The notes beneath the pieces were generated by a model. That model was not told the DNA's origin and did no database searches. It saw only the letters and a program-made list of their open reading frames with translations. Both the position numbers and the translations under genes were made by a program. Positions 22,716 to 34,679 of a DNA stretch of 64,000 bases are shown one piece after another. Each line of letters opens with the position of its first letter. Within the stretch, counting starts at the first letter, position 1. Source of the stretch: Antilocapra americana (taxonomy: Eukaryota > Chordata > Mammalia > Artiodactyla > Antilocapridae); assembly GCA_007570785.1 (NCBI GenBank), contig ML660211.1, positions 1,364,602 through 1,428,601 on the forward strand, given 5' to 3'.

Positions 22716-24165
22716 AAGGAAAGATATAAGCATCTGAATGCAGAGCTCCAAAGATTAGCAATGAGAGGTAAAGCCTTCCTCAGTGATCAATGCAAAGAAA
22801 TAGAGGAAAACAATAGAATGGGAAAGACTAGAGATCTCTTCAAGAAAATTAGAAATACCAAGGGAACTTATCATGCAAAGATGGACTCAATAAAGGACAG
22901 AAATGGTATGGACTTAATAGAAGCAGAAGATATTAAGAAGAGGTGGCAAGAATACATAGAAAAGAATTGTGGCAAAAAGATCTTCATGACCAGATAACCA
23001 CAATGGTGTGATCACTCACCTAGAGCCAGACATTCTGGAAGGTGAAGTTAAGTGAGCCTTAGGAAGCATCATTATGAACAAAGCTAGGGGAGGTGATGAA
23101 ATTCCAGTGGAGCTATTTCAAATCCTGAAAGATGATGCTGTGAAAGTGCTGCACTCAACATGCCAGCACATTTGGAAAACTCGAAAGTGGCCACAGAACT
23201 GGAAAAGGTCAGTTTTTATTCCAATTCCAGAGAAAGGCAATGACAAAGAATGCTCAAACAACCACACAATTGCACTCATCTCATATGCTAGAAATTCTCA
23301 AAATGCTCAAAAGTCTCCAAGAACGGCTTCAGCAATACATGAACTGTGAACTTCCATATGTTCAAGCTGGTTTTAAAAAAGGCAGGCTAATCAGAGATCA
23401 AATTGCCAACATCCACTGGATCATCAAAAAAGCAAGAGGGTTCCAGAAAAACATCTGTTTCTGCTTTATTGACTATGCCAAAGCCTTTGACTGTGTAGAT
23501 CACAATAAACTGTGGAAAATTCTGAAAGAGATGGGAATACAAGACCATATGATCTGCCTCTTGAGAAACCTGCGTGCAGGTCAGGAAGCAATAGTTAGAA
23601 CCAGACATTGAACAGACTAGTTTCAAATAGGAAAAGGAGTACGTCAAGGCTGTATACTGTCACCTTGCTTATTTAACTAATATGCAGAGTACATCATGAG
23701 AGACCCACTGCTGGAGAAAGCACAAGCTGGAATCAAGATTGCCAGGAGAAATATCAATAACCTCAGATATGCAGATGACACCACCTTATGGCAGAAAGTG
23801 AAGAGGAACTAAAAAGGCTCTTGATGAAAGTGAAAGAGGAGAGTGAAAAAGTTGGCTTAAGGCTCAACATTAACAAAACTAAGATCACGGCATCTGGTCC
23901 CATCACTTCACGGGAAATAGATGGCGAAACAGTGGAAACAGTGGCTGATTTTATTTTCTGGGGCTCCAAAATCACTGCAAACGGTGATTGCAGCCATGAA
24001 ATTAAAAGACACTTATTCCTTAGAAGGAAAGTTATGACCAGCCTAGACAGCATATTAAAAAGCAGAGACATTACTTTGTCAACAAAGGTGCATCTAATCA
24101 AGGCTATGATTTTTCCAGTAGTCGTGTATGGATGTGAGAGTTGGACTGTAAAGCAAACTGAGTAA
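22716..24165 (+). pseudogene. BovB reverse-transcriptase region, forward half
   Basis: Broken frames at 22761-22997, 23074-23349, 23240-23611 and 23788-24165 cover the linker, reverse-transcriptase palm and C-terminus. YADD is intact at 23768-23779. A missing base in the following 'caccaccttatgg' shifts the frame right after it. In-frame stops lie at about 23609-23624, just after the QEAIVRTRH block. The C-terminal piece includes VVYGCESWTVKQTE. Inactive. Confidence 0.85.
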
Positions 24166-24558
24166 CAAAGAATTGATGCTTTTGAGCTGTGGTGTTGGAG
24201 AAGACTCTTGAGACTCCCTTGGACTGCAAGGAGATCCAACCAGTCCATCCTAAAGGAGATCAGTCCTGGGTGTTCATTGGAAGGACAGATGTTGAAGCTG
24301 AAACCTCAATACTTTGGCTACATCATGCGAAGAGTTGACTCATTGGAAAAGACCCTGATGCTGGGAAGGATTGAAGGCAGGAGAAGGGGACGACAGAGGA
24401 TGAGATGATTGGATGGCATCACCCACTCAATGGACATGGGTTTGAATGGACTCCAGGTGTTGGTGATGGACAGGGAGGCCTGGTGTGCTGCAGTTCATGG
24501 GGTCACAAGGACATGACTGAGCAACTGAACTGAACTGAATGGTACCCTATACTCCCCC

Positions 24559-24685
24559 TGCATCACTGCCTCAATGGATATGAATCTGAGCAAACTCTGG
24601 GAGATGGTGAAGGACAGGAAAGTCTGGTGAGCTGCAGTCCATGGGGTTGCAAAGAGTCAGACACTTACTTAAGTGACTGAACAAA
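24559..24685 (+). mobile_element. BovB 3'-end fragment
   Basis: It runs from 'gcatcactgcctcaatgg' to a tail with 'gtgactgaacaaaac'. It lies 20 bases after the end of the large BovB in the same orientation, so two BovB 3' ends stand almost in tandem. Confidence 0.75.
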
Positions 24686-24706
24686 ACAACTACTCTCCTG
24701 CAACAT

Positions 24707-24726
24707 GGGTGGGGTGGGGGGAGGGG
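24707..24726 (+). other. G-run cluster (possible G-quadruplex)
   Basis: GGG T GGGG T GGGGGG A GGGG: four G-runs with one-base loops. It lies right after the BovB 3' fragment. Confidence 0.6.
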
Positions 24727-25124
24727 AAGACAGGTAACTCCAGTAAGGAATAAGCAGATAACACAACTAGAGTCAACAGACAATGCTATTAATTCTCAGC
24801 TGGAAACAACCATAGCGCACAACGGAAGGAGTTGAGAGACGGACATGGCACAAGAGGAGCAGTGCCACAGAGCACACAGCAGGGAATATTTTGTGAGGTT
24901 TCCAACAGCATGAAAAATATGAGGCAAAGACCGTACAGCCGTGTGAAGCTCCAGGGTCAACATGTGCATCAGGCACGTGCACTCTGCGGACAGAGGCTAC
25001 TGATGCATTCTCTCTGTCTTCTGTGTTCTCCTTATTTAATGGCTTTTAGCGGAAAGCTGTTTATGTACATTATGGACATGGTGTCTTGTCCTGTATTGTA
25101 GATGGTTTAAGAAGAATAGCAGAT

Positions 25125-25345
25125 ACTTTTTAGCATTCTCTATGAGACAGGCTCTCTTCTAAACAGGTTTAATATATCACCTCATGTACGCCTCACAGTA
25201 ATCCTGTGAAATAAGTACCGTGATGGCCATCCTCAATTTTGTAGATGAAAAAACAGAAATATGAATATTTAGTAATCTTCCCAAATCACCCAACTAGTGA
25301 GTGATACTACTAGGACTCAAACCCAACCTGTGTGGCAGCTAAGTC
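25125..25345 (+). mobile_element. MIR SINE
   Basis: MIR order in plus: 'cacctcatgtacgcctcaca', 'gtagatgaaaaaacag', 'cccaaatcacccaactagtg' and 'aggactcaaaccc'. A fairly complete copy. Confidence 0.8.
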
Positions 25346-27737
25346 CATGGTTTAATCACTGAAGATATTCTTTGTTTAGGTATTGTTTAGATATAAGAAC
25401 TCATCACAGCAAGTTTACAAAATTGATTACTGCAGAAAATTTATGAGCATATGCACAACCTGGTATACTAGTGTACAGATATACATATGCTTTCATATGT
25501 ATATATGTATTATTTCACTCATACCTTCCCAAATATAAAAAAAGGAAGTCAGTTTTCCTTTAAGAGCAACAGAGGGAATTCACTTGTGCCTACAAATTCA
25601 GGCTATGCAAGAGCTTCATCTTTCTTCATAAAGATGCAAAAGCTTTTCAAAAATTCTTCTTCCAGTATGTAAATACCAAATATTTTTCTTTACAAACTTT
25701 TTAATACACCAAGGACATACTTCTGTTCCCAAGATACACACATTTGTGCATACATATATCCCGCACCTGGCATACAAGAATAATGTCAACTGTGTTTACT
25801 TCAATAATTACCTTCAAACAAACACATGTAGTGATTTTATCTGAATGTCAGCTCCCACATGGTACATTTCTTGTCTAGCTAAGGCCTTAAGGAAATCAAC
25901 TAATGGATCAAAACCTGGCAAAACACTAATCCAGCCCCTGAAACATTAAGGGGAACTAAGATTTCCCCAGAGCATCACATTCTTCTTTTCAAATAGCACT
26001 CATAATAAAAAGACAGCTAAATCATACAAGACAACAGTCATTTGAAATGATGTGTAATATACCCCATAAACCAGTAGGAAGTCATTACTAAGGTGGAAAT
26101 AAGTAATTTTTTATGTAGACCAAAGATACAGATTTTTGTATCTGTACCTTTACAAGTGTCTAGGTTCTCACTCAGAAATTCTGCTTTAATTAGTCCTGGG
26201 TATGGCTGGGATATCCTCAATATTTTATACCTGTCTGGGCATTTCTCATGTCCAGTCCAGGTTGAGAACTATTGCTTTTAAAGGAACAGTTATGTGCATG
26301 TATACCTTACAAACTAAGTAAGGGGTCATTAGCTATTGTACTTAGGTGTCAGAGTTCATGTAGAAAGTTGACTGAACAGTACTCACCAATTATGATCATG
26401 ACTTAAGAGTGATTACTATTTTGAGATTCTACTCACCTAATTCCTTTTAAGTAAGAGTTTGGGTGATGTAAGTTCTCTTGACTTTGTTACAAATACAAGC
26501 ACATGTAATCCAATCAAGTAACCATTAATCCATGTTAATACCTCTCAGTGACCTCCCAAGTATTACTCAACAGGATCAAAAGCTCTAAGTGCCACAGGAT
26601 CTGGGATCAACCCTGTGACTTATCTACCCCAGCAATCACCCAACTTGAGAACTCCATGCCTTTGCATAAAACTGATCCCTATGAACTGGTGATCTAAATT
26701 ATCAAAGTAATTTTGAATATGTGTGCTTTTATGAGTTGACATTTATCAGCATTTACTTTTTATAATTGTTCTAAAGTGTGAGCATTAGCCAGAGGAGAGC
26801 CTAATACATAAGCACAGGGGACAGGGTCAGATGAGACAGGACTCAGGCTCACAGGTTCTAGCAAACCTTAGCTACACCACCTGGATCAGACATCTCCTCT
26901 GACCTGTGCCAAGAGAGAGACGTGTGATGGTTCGGTACTTTTCTTCTCAGCTTTGGCAGCTAAAAAATAAACATCGAGTCCAACTACAATCTAATGGCCA
27001 AAATGAGTCACATAGCCCCGCTCCTCCCCCAGGATGGGAAGTGTGGGAGACTGGGCACTTTAAACAACCCAGCAGCGCTGCACTGATTCGTGAGTGATGC
27101 CTGTCCAAGAGTAGGGGAGGGATTCTGCACGTGGCTCATGACTCCTAATGAGACAGCTGGAGATGCACTGATTTTACTTAGAGCAATTAGCACCGTAATT
27201 TCACCTCTACCTCTTGAACTGGTTACCAGAATTCCAGACAGAGAAACAGGCATATTATCTGGGAAAAAATACGTAATAAAATATACATTTAGATGATTAT
27301 TAAATTGTCTATGATTAGATTATGTGAAGAAGACAAAGGCTCCAATTTTGTCACTATATGAGCCAACAGTTTCAGGTGCTGCACCTCTAAGCCCAGCCAA
27401 TCTAGCCCACATCCAGCATCTGATAACAATGGCAGAGCCTAGCTGTATCACTATAAATCTCTCCATGTCATTACCAATAACTTAAAGTATATGCTCTACT
27501 GTGAGCAATTTGTGATACCAGGACACTTATACCCACTGATATAATTACTCTATCATCAATCTCTGCCTTAAAGGCCCCTCAAAATTCATCCCAGAGCCTT
27601 TCATTACTCATCCATTTCTTTGCTCACTGCTTGAGCTATTTTCATAGTAGAAAAAGCACACTAAAAGACTTTCCTTTCTGAAACACATCCATAAAATTGG
27701 AAATCTGTTTATAAATGCCCATTCTTTAAACACAGCA
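25346..27737. other. No recognised feature
   Basis: About 2.4 kb of apparently unique DNA. The frames present are at most 81 codons and lack family resemblance. No clear repeat. Confidence 0.4.
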
Positions 27738-27890
27738 TATTAAGATACAAAGACATCACTTTGCTGACAAAGATACATATAGTCAAAGTCATGGTTTTTC
27801 CAGTAGTCATGTATGAATGTGAGAGTTGGAGCATAAAGAAGGCTGAGCGCTGAAAAATTAATGCTTTCGAATTATGTCACCTCTAGAGAA
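27738..27890 (+). mobile_element. BovB fragment
   Basis: A short internal piece of the BovB C-terminal region ('acatcactttgctgac', 'tgaatgtgagagttgg', 'aaggctgagcgctg') with both ends missing. Confidence 0.75.
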
Positions 27891-28229
27891 TTTTAATCCT
27901 CCAGCTGCAGATCTATTCTCAACATACCAGAATAAACCCTGAATCCTTCCATGATGAAATTCAAACCAAGCTAAACTTTTTCATTTGAACAGAAGCAGCA
28001 GCACCTTCTTTCGGGGGGACACTGACTCACACTGACACAAGTTGCTATTCCACAACAGGAAATGTATCCAGTTTCTTTCAAGTTCTCACCCCAGCTGAAG
28101 CCTGGCTCTCCTCTGTGTCCCTCTCTCTTTTTAATCATCATTGTTTCCTTTCTCATACCCCATATTTCTCAGGAGCGGATACCAAGGAAAGCATGGTTCT
28201 TTTCTTGCTATCCCCTAAGCTTCTAAGTC

Positions 28230-28570
28230 CTAAAACATCTTATGGCTCATTGCAAACCTATTTTGAATGAATCAGGGAGGCATTGGGGACTTCTGGACAC
28301 AGGAGTGACATGATCTGACTTGTCTCAAAAGGATCACTCCAACTACAACGTTGAGAATAGAGTGAAAGGATGAAAGAGTGACAGCAGGAAAATTGGTGAG
28401 ATGTTGCAGCAGTTCCAGTGAGAAATGAGGCCACCACAGTGGTAACAGTGGAGGTGGCGAGGAAGGCTCAGACTTGAGTCTGTTTTGGAGGTTAAGCCAT
28501 AGAGATCTTCCAACTAATCACGTGAAGTATATGAAGCCTGAGAGCAATATAGTAATCAAAGATGACCAAG
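28230..28570 (+). repeat. Ancient mammal-wide repeat, family unassigned
   Basis: 'aggagtgacatgatctgac' followed by 'aaaggatcactccaac' and 'gttgcagcagttccagtgag' follows the order of a common old mammalian repeat. It is cut at about 28575 by BovB. Confidence 0.45.
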
Positions 28571-28574
28571 CTTT

Positions 28575-29169
28575 TTGATCTGAGACTTTATTTTCTTGGG
28601 TTCCAAAATCACTGTGGACAATGGCTGCAGCTATGAAATTAAAGGACTGCTTACTCCTTGGAAGCAAAGGAATGACAAACCTAGACAGCATATGAAAAAG
28701 CAGACATTACTTTGCCAACAATGGTCCATAGAGTAAAGCTATAGTTTTGCATGAGTTGGACCATAAAAAAGGCTGAGCACTGAAGAATTGATGCCTTTGA
28801 ACTGTGATGCTGGAGAAGACTCTTGAGAATCCCTTGCACTGCAAGGAGATCAATTCAGTCCATCCTAAAGGAAATCAGTCCTGAACATTCACTGGAAGGA
28901 CTGATGCTAAAGCTGAAACTCTAATACTTTGGCCTCCTGATGTGAAGAGCCAACTCACTAAAAAAAGACCCAGATGCTAGGAAAGATTGAAGGCAGGAGG
29001 AGAAGGGGACAACAGAGGATGAGATGGTTGGATGGCATCACTGACTCAATGGATATGAGTTTGAAGCAAACTCCAGGAGACGGTGAAGGACAAGGAAGGT
29101 TTGTATTGGTATGCTGCAGGCCTTGGGGTCACAAAGACTCAGACACGAGTGAGTGACTGAACAACAACA
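28575..29169 (+). mobile_element. BovB 3' end, 5'-truncated
   Basis: 600 bases of the BovB C-terminus and 3' tail, ending GTGAGTGACTGAACAACAAC at about 29169. There are small deletions throughout. Frame 28974-29156 is only a remnant. Confidence 0.85.
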
Positions 29170-30082
29170 GCCTGAAAAAAGGAAATATAGTTGTCATTAT
29201 TTACTTTGGGAAGGCTCAGGTAGAGCTGATTTGGGGAAGGGGGGAGTGAGGGGTTAGTTTGGGACATATTTAATATTAAGTCATCTATTATAAGTGCAAT
29301 GACGATATGAAACCAGAACACAGGAAATATGTGTAGACTGATAGAAATTTGAAATATAAAGGATTTTGAAAGATAATTTTTCTTATATCAAACTTTCGGC
29401 TTTCACTGATATTAGTATATAATCTCACAGAAGTTCCTATGTCCTTATACCTTGTATTACTTATGAAATCGATGCTAAATGTGTGGTAATTACTAAGTTC
29501 AATAAGAGGAATGTTAGAGTATTAGCATTAGTCTATCTAATTGCTTTACCCAAACACTTTTAAACAGAAGCAAACATTTTCTACCAAATATAATGACAAA
29601 ATTTTAAAGTTAAAAAAAAATCCTATAAGTGTATCTCAGTTGATCTAGACTATGGATCTCTTTTACCAGGGGCCAAAACCAGACAAAACTTAGCAGTATA
29701 AGTAATTTGATCTCACTGCAGTGGGTCTCCTCAGTTGTCTACATGAAATAAAAATCTGGATCGATCTATAAGAGCCAGCATACACAATCTAGCAGTGCAT
29801 TTTAACAATAACTATTTGGAAATTATCCAGTTAACTTGATCGATTAAGACTCTCAGGGCAAATAACTCAGGCTCAAAGATGGCAATATTTACTGGGTTTT
29901 ATTATTTGTTAATGATTTATTATGTTGCCTCTTTGCTGACTGGAGTGGGGGGAATCTACCCTATCTGTACTAAAAAAAAAAAAATGTTCTAGGGTTCATT
30001 AAAACTACTTTATACAATCCCTCTCTACTTAGAAAGCAGAAGAAATACTACTACTACTACTATAATATTAATAATAATCCTA
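29170..30082. other. AT-rich DNA with short simple repeats
   Basis: No gene or named repeat seen. It contains an A13 run at about 29970 and a short ACT/ATA triplet run at 30046-30075. Confidence 0.45.
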
Positions 30083-30089
30083 AGTCACT

Positions 30090-31743
30090 GTTGTTCATTC
30101 ACTCAGTCATGTCCAACTCTTTTTGACCCCACAGACTGCAGCATACCAGTCTTCCCTGTCCTCCACCATCTCCCAGAGCTTGCTCAAACTCATGTCCATT
30201 GAGTCAGTGATGCCATCCAACCATCTCCTCCTGCTTTCTATCTTTCCCAGTACTAGGGTCTTTTCCAATGAGCTGGCTCTTCTCATCAGATGGCTCAAGT
30301 ATTGGAGCTTCAGCATCAGTCCTTCCGATATGCAGGACTGATTTCCTTTAAGATTGACTAGTTTGATCTCCATGCAGTCCAAGGGACTCTCAAGAGTCTT
30401 CTCCCACACCACAGTTCTAAAGCATCAATTCTTTGGTGCACAGCCTTTATTATGGTTCATCTCTTACTTCCATGCATCACTACTGGAAAAATCATACATG
30501 ACCACTGGAGAACACCAAAATTACAACTAGTCGCTGAACAACCATCGACAGGAGAATGTTGGATCCCACCAAAAAAAAGATGCCTGCATCCAAGGGAAAA
30601 GGAGAAGCCCCAACGAAACAGTAGGAGGGGCGAAATCAGGTTTCAAATCAAATCTCAGACCTGCCAGAGATGCCCGGAGGGCGCAAACAAACCTCGTGTG
30701 CACCAGGACCCAGAGAAAGTAGCAGTGGCCCCCACAAAAGACTGAACCAGACCGACTTTTGAGTGTCTGAGGGCCTCCTGCGGAGGCAGGTCAGCAGTGA
30801 CCTGCCGTGGGGACAGGGGCTCTGGCTGCAGCAGAGCTGGGAGGCACGGCGTATGGCATAAGTCCTCTTGGAGGAGGTCGCCATTAGCTCCACTACTGAA
30901 CCACTGAGCAGACGACCCATGAACTGGAGAACAATTATACCAAAGAAGTTCTCACACTGTTGCAAAAGTTCTAGGGCCCACAACAGATTTCCCAACTTGG
31001 GGATTCAGCAAATGGACTGAGAACCCCCAGATAATTTGACTTTGAAGGCCAGTGTGATTTGATTACCAAACTTCCACAGGACTGGGAAAACAGAATGTTG
31101 GAGGGTACAACAAAATCTTGAGCACACAGGATCCAGGAGAAAGGAGCAGTGACCCCACAAAAGACTGAACCAGACTTGCCTGTGAGTGTCCAGGAGTCTC
31201 TGTGGAGGCGTGGGTTGACAGTGGGCTGCTGTGGGGTCAGGGGCCTGACTACAACAGTCCTGGGAGCCGCAGCATGCTGGCGTAAGTCCTTTCGAAGGAG
31301 GTCACCATTATTGCCATTTACCCCTACCACAGTTAGTCCTCAGGTCAAACTACAGGGAGGGAATGCAGCCGCACCCATCAGCAGAAAATTGGATTGAAGA
31401 TTTAATGAGCTGGCCCTGCCCATCAGAGCAAGAGCCAGTTTCCCCCACAGCCATTCCCTCCCATCAGGAAGCTTGCACAAGCCTCTTATCCTCATCCATC
31501 AGTGGGGAGACAGAATGAAAACCACAATCACAGAAAGTTAACCAAACTGATCACACGGATCACAACCTTGTCTAACTCAATGAAACTATCAGCCTTGCCG
31601 TGTAGGGCCACCCAAGATGTACAGGTCATGGTGGAGAGTTCTGACAAAACATGGTCCACAGGAGAAGGGAATGCAAACCACTGCAACATTCTTGCCTTGA
31701 GAACTCCATGAACAATAAGAAACGGGAAAAAGATATGACTCTG
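30090..31743 (-). mobile_element. Rearranged BovB: 3' end joined to an inverted leader
   Basis: 30090 to about 30505 is the BovB C-terminus and 3' tail on minus (tail at left, TTGTTCATTCACTCAG). About 30506-31743 is a G/C-richer, CpG-bearing sequence that I associate with the long 5' leader of BovB in forward orientation. It has an internal tandem repeat. The unit is flanked by AGTCACT at 30083-30089 and 31744-31750. On the minus strand this is an inverted 5' piece followed by a direct 3' piece, with everything between them missing. The leader identity rests on memory, and two separate insertions remain possible. Confidence 0.6.
30703..31326 (+). repeat. Direct repeat of about 200 bases, period 424
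   Basis: 30703-30902 and 31128-31326 are diverged copies of each other. Both hold 'cacaaaagactgaaccagac', a 'gtggggtcagggg'-like block and 'taagtcct...ggaggtc.ccatta'. Corresponding points (30856 and 31280) are 424 bases apart. This resembles monomers of a LINE leader or promoter. Confidence 0.75.
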
Positions 31744-31750
31744 AGTCACT

Positions 31751-32741
31751 AGTAAATGAAAAATGAACTTGACTCTTGATGAGGAAGGAGGGGGAGAAAA
31801 AAGGACAGAATTATTTAATACTATGTGCTTATTATACAAAGTTGGTAAGTAGGTAAATTCAACAAAATCAAACAATTATTAACTGACATGAAATATAATG
31901 TGCCTACTTTCCAAAACAGCCTCAGAAAACGTTTTAAAGAAATACAGATATGGTCAAACAACATTTAACAAAATGTCAGAAATCCAGCATATGCTCTTAA
32001 AAGGTCATTTATGTTTTGAGGAAACTTAAAAAAAAAAAAAAGTGATAAACAACAAAATGGACAACATTCCAAATAGTAAAATTGGATCTAGAGGTCTCAT
32101 ACTTTTCCCAGTTTGGAATGGAATGTGAAATGAAAACATTACTATATTAGAAAATTTTTGTATTTGCCAGTGATTCAAAGTAATGAAAAGGCTAAATCTG
32201 GCCACCTGACAGAGCTTGCTTTTATTAGAGCATTCTGGTTTGGTAAACTGGAATTTGAGGCACTTTATCTTCAGTGCAATAATATCAGGTTATATGGAAA
32301 AAATAATAAAAAAGCAGTGTTTCTCCTTCTCTTTGGGCAATTTACTTTTGGTGGCTGAATACCTTGCTTCACATGAATTATGCAGTTCCCATTGTCTTAT
32401 TGGTATAATGGAGGCAGGCAGTCACCAGCAGAGGATTTACTGATTCTGGGAATAGGAGGCAAAGGATATTTCCCTGGGGATGTGGAGGAGGCACAGAATT
32501 CATCAGCCACATTGACTTCACACAACCTAGAATGCATGGTCATTTAATTATTATAAAATATATTTGAAAAAGAAGAGTACAGCAGAGCTTCAGGAGGTAC
32601 AATTCCTCACCAACCACAAACTCAGGTGGATAAAATTATATAGATTTTTTTTTCTTATAATTGAACTTAAATGTCTACCTCAGCCTTCACTTCCCCAGAG
32701 AAAAGAAAACTTTCTCTAGTCTCATCCAGATAAACCTGGCT
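31751..32741. other. No recognised feature
   Basis: AT-rich, apparently unique; short A-run at 32028. Confidence 0.45.
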
Positions 32742-32749
32742 GCTTTATT

Positions 32750-32954
32750 GTTGCTGTTTATTCGCTCAGTTGTGTCCAACTCTTTGCGACCCTGTGGACT
32801 ATAGCCCGCCAGGCTCCTCTGTCCATGCAATTTCCCAGGCAAGAATACTGGAGCAGGTTGCCATTTCCTCCTTCCTGGGATCTTCCCGACCTAGAGATTG
32901 AACTTGCATCTCCTGCATTGGCAGGTGGATTCTTTACCGCTGAGCCACCAGGGA
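32750..32954 (-). mobile_element. Bov-tA SINE with target duplication
   Basis: A complete Bov-tA in reverse, ending in the head 'taccgctgagccaccaggga'. It is flanked by GCTTTATT at 32742-32749 and 32955-32962. Confidence 0.92.
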
Positions 32955-32962
32955 GCTTTATT

Positions 32963-33954
32963 ACCCAAGGTTTAGGCTCAGCCAAGCTTGAGATCTTCCT
33001 TCTCCCATCCTTCCTGGAGCAGTGATGGGTCAGGAGGGTGGATCCACATCTCAGTTTCACTATGTCCGGCTTGTCAGCCCTAAGGCACGTGGTCACGCCA
33101 TCACCCATCAGGCTGGGCTCACCTCCACGCCGGCTGTTTGGCTGTGTGCCCTCTCCTCTGCCAGCATCCACCGAGGCTGGTCTGAACACTCTTGGGCTCC
33201 AATCTGCACCAGTCCTGCTTCCATCTGGGCCTGCATCTCTGTGCCACACATGGGAACCCTCTTCAGACCATCAAACCCATGCCTCACTGAGAAACATGGA
33301 CAAATATTTAAGTGCTCTATTTCCCCCATGGGGGTATGCTCTCTCTAGCTGCAGTCAGGCCCATCTATTTGGTATCCCACACAATCATCTCTACCTGCTT
33401 TCTGCTTTCTCCACCTGTAATGGCACAAGTGGTTTTCTGCCACGCTCACAGTTTCCTAGGCAACCATGCATAATGCAAGCTAATGCTCTTTTCTTGCAAA
33501 TCCCTGTGACCTGCAAAGGGTAATCATTTCTCCTACAGGTTTGGAGGTGAATGCAGAGCAACTCACACTAGCACCCAACATAGTTATTTAGTGGTCAAGC
33601 CTTCCTCACTTTATCATTAATTTAAAGGCTCTCCTCTAATCTCACTCAGCCAACATCTCCTTCTTTCCACATATTTCCTTTCTCACACCTGGTTCTAGGC
33701 TAAGCAAGTCAACAGCCAATGCTGTAACTTCAAGTTCTTACGGTTTCTCCAAAGAACCTTTTTCTCCACTCAACTGAGACATTTACGGTCTTAATCTTTG
33801 TTCTGAAAATGGAGGAGAATCATTGGCTTTAGGAAAATGAAAAGTATCTATTAATACTATGTATATCATTCTGCTACCTAGATGTTTTTTATCAATATGT
33901 CTTAAAGATAAGAGCTGTGAAGTCAGACAACAATTATTTTCAGACGTCGTCATC
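32963..33954. other. No recognised feature
   Basis: Apparently unique. The overlapping frames at 33022-33523 on both strands are low-information and not convincing as exons. Confidence 0.4.
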
Positions 33955-34390
33955 CATCATTCACTCAACAAACAGTGTTACATGCTTTCTAAGTGTCAAA
34001 GATGCACTTCGCCCTTGGGATGATAATAAAACAAGTATAGCACCTGGTCTTTGTGGATATTACAATAACAAAAAAAATCCAAAAATAAAGATACTGTTAT
34101 ATGATATGAATAATGCTAGGAAATAAAGGTACTATAGATGATCCTAACACCATGCTGGACCTAGAAGAATTCTGTAACAGTGTTAAGGGACCTGAAGGAT
34201 GAGTATGAGCCAACCAGGTGAGGAGGGTGATGGGGAGGAGTCCAGTGTGGCTGCAGAGAACAGTGGGGATAAGGAAGGACAGGGTTGTTAAGTCAGTGGG
34301 GAACCAGGCCACCACGATGGCTATGCGAACAGGAAGCCCCTGAAAGATTTTATCCCAGACACTGACATGATCACACTTTCATTTTGGTTT
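33955..34390 (+). repeat. Ancient mammal-wide repeat, family unassigned
   Basis: 'catcattcactcaacaaac', 'gctttctaagtgtcaaag', 'ggccaccacgatggc' and 'ggaagcccctgaaagatttt' follow the same old repeat order seen at 13420-14060. Strongly diverged. Confidence 0.45.
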
Positions 34391-34439
34391 TAAATAGACC
34401 TCTGGTTACATGTTGAGAAACCATGAAGAGAAAATGTGA

Positions 34440-34575
34440 TTCTTGACAACCCTGTTTCTTCACCTCCAAAATAAAGATAATAATATGGAGGGTCTGTTAT
34501 GAGAATTAAATATAATAATATGTTCAAAGTATAATGCCTGACACAGAATAAATATCCAATAAGTGCTATTTGAAC
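34440..34575 (-). mobile_element. MIR SINE fragment
   Basis: In reverse: 'tgtttcttcacctccaaaat', 'gataataatatgg' and 'aataaatatccaataagtgc'. Confidence 0.65.
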
Positions 34576-34679
34576 AACCAATACAGGTCTTTATAAGATA
34601 AATATCCAGAGTATCAAAGTGCATTAAGAAGAAAATCAGCTTTGTAGCCAAATATGTGTATTGATAATTAGGAGTTTTG

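Larger units (their letters stand above)
21511..24538 (+). mobile_element. BovB (RTE) LINE, nearly complete, 5' part inverted
   Basis: A 3.0 kb BovB in two opposed halves. 21511-22712 is the 5' region with the APE endonuclease in reverse. 22716-24538 is the continuation (linker, reverse transcriptase, C-terminus and 3' tail) in forward orientation. The reversed half ends, in element order, at GGAGAAAAGGAAA, and the forward half begins at GGAAAGATATAAGC. These are consecutive in BovB as I recall it. The 3' tail is the (GAACT)n-like end at 24519-24538. The flanks show only a weak duplication candidate (TACCTTACA / TACCCTATA). Broken and inactive. Confidence 0.9.

Noticed and set aside
33022..33523. 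Overlapping frames of 108 and 161 codons on plus
   Set aside because: Two frames open over the same DNA, no recognised domain and no splice or codon pattern that favours either one.
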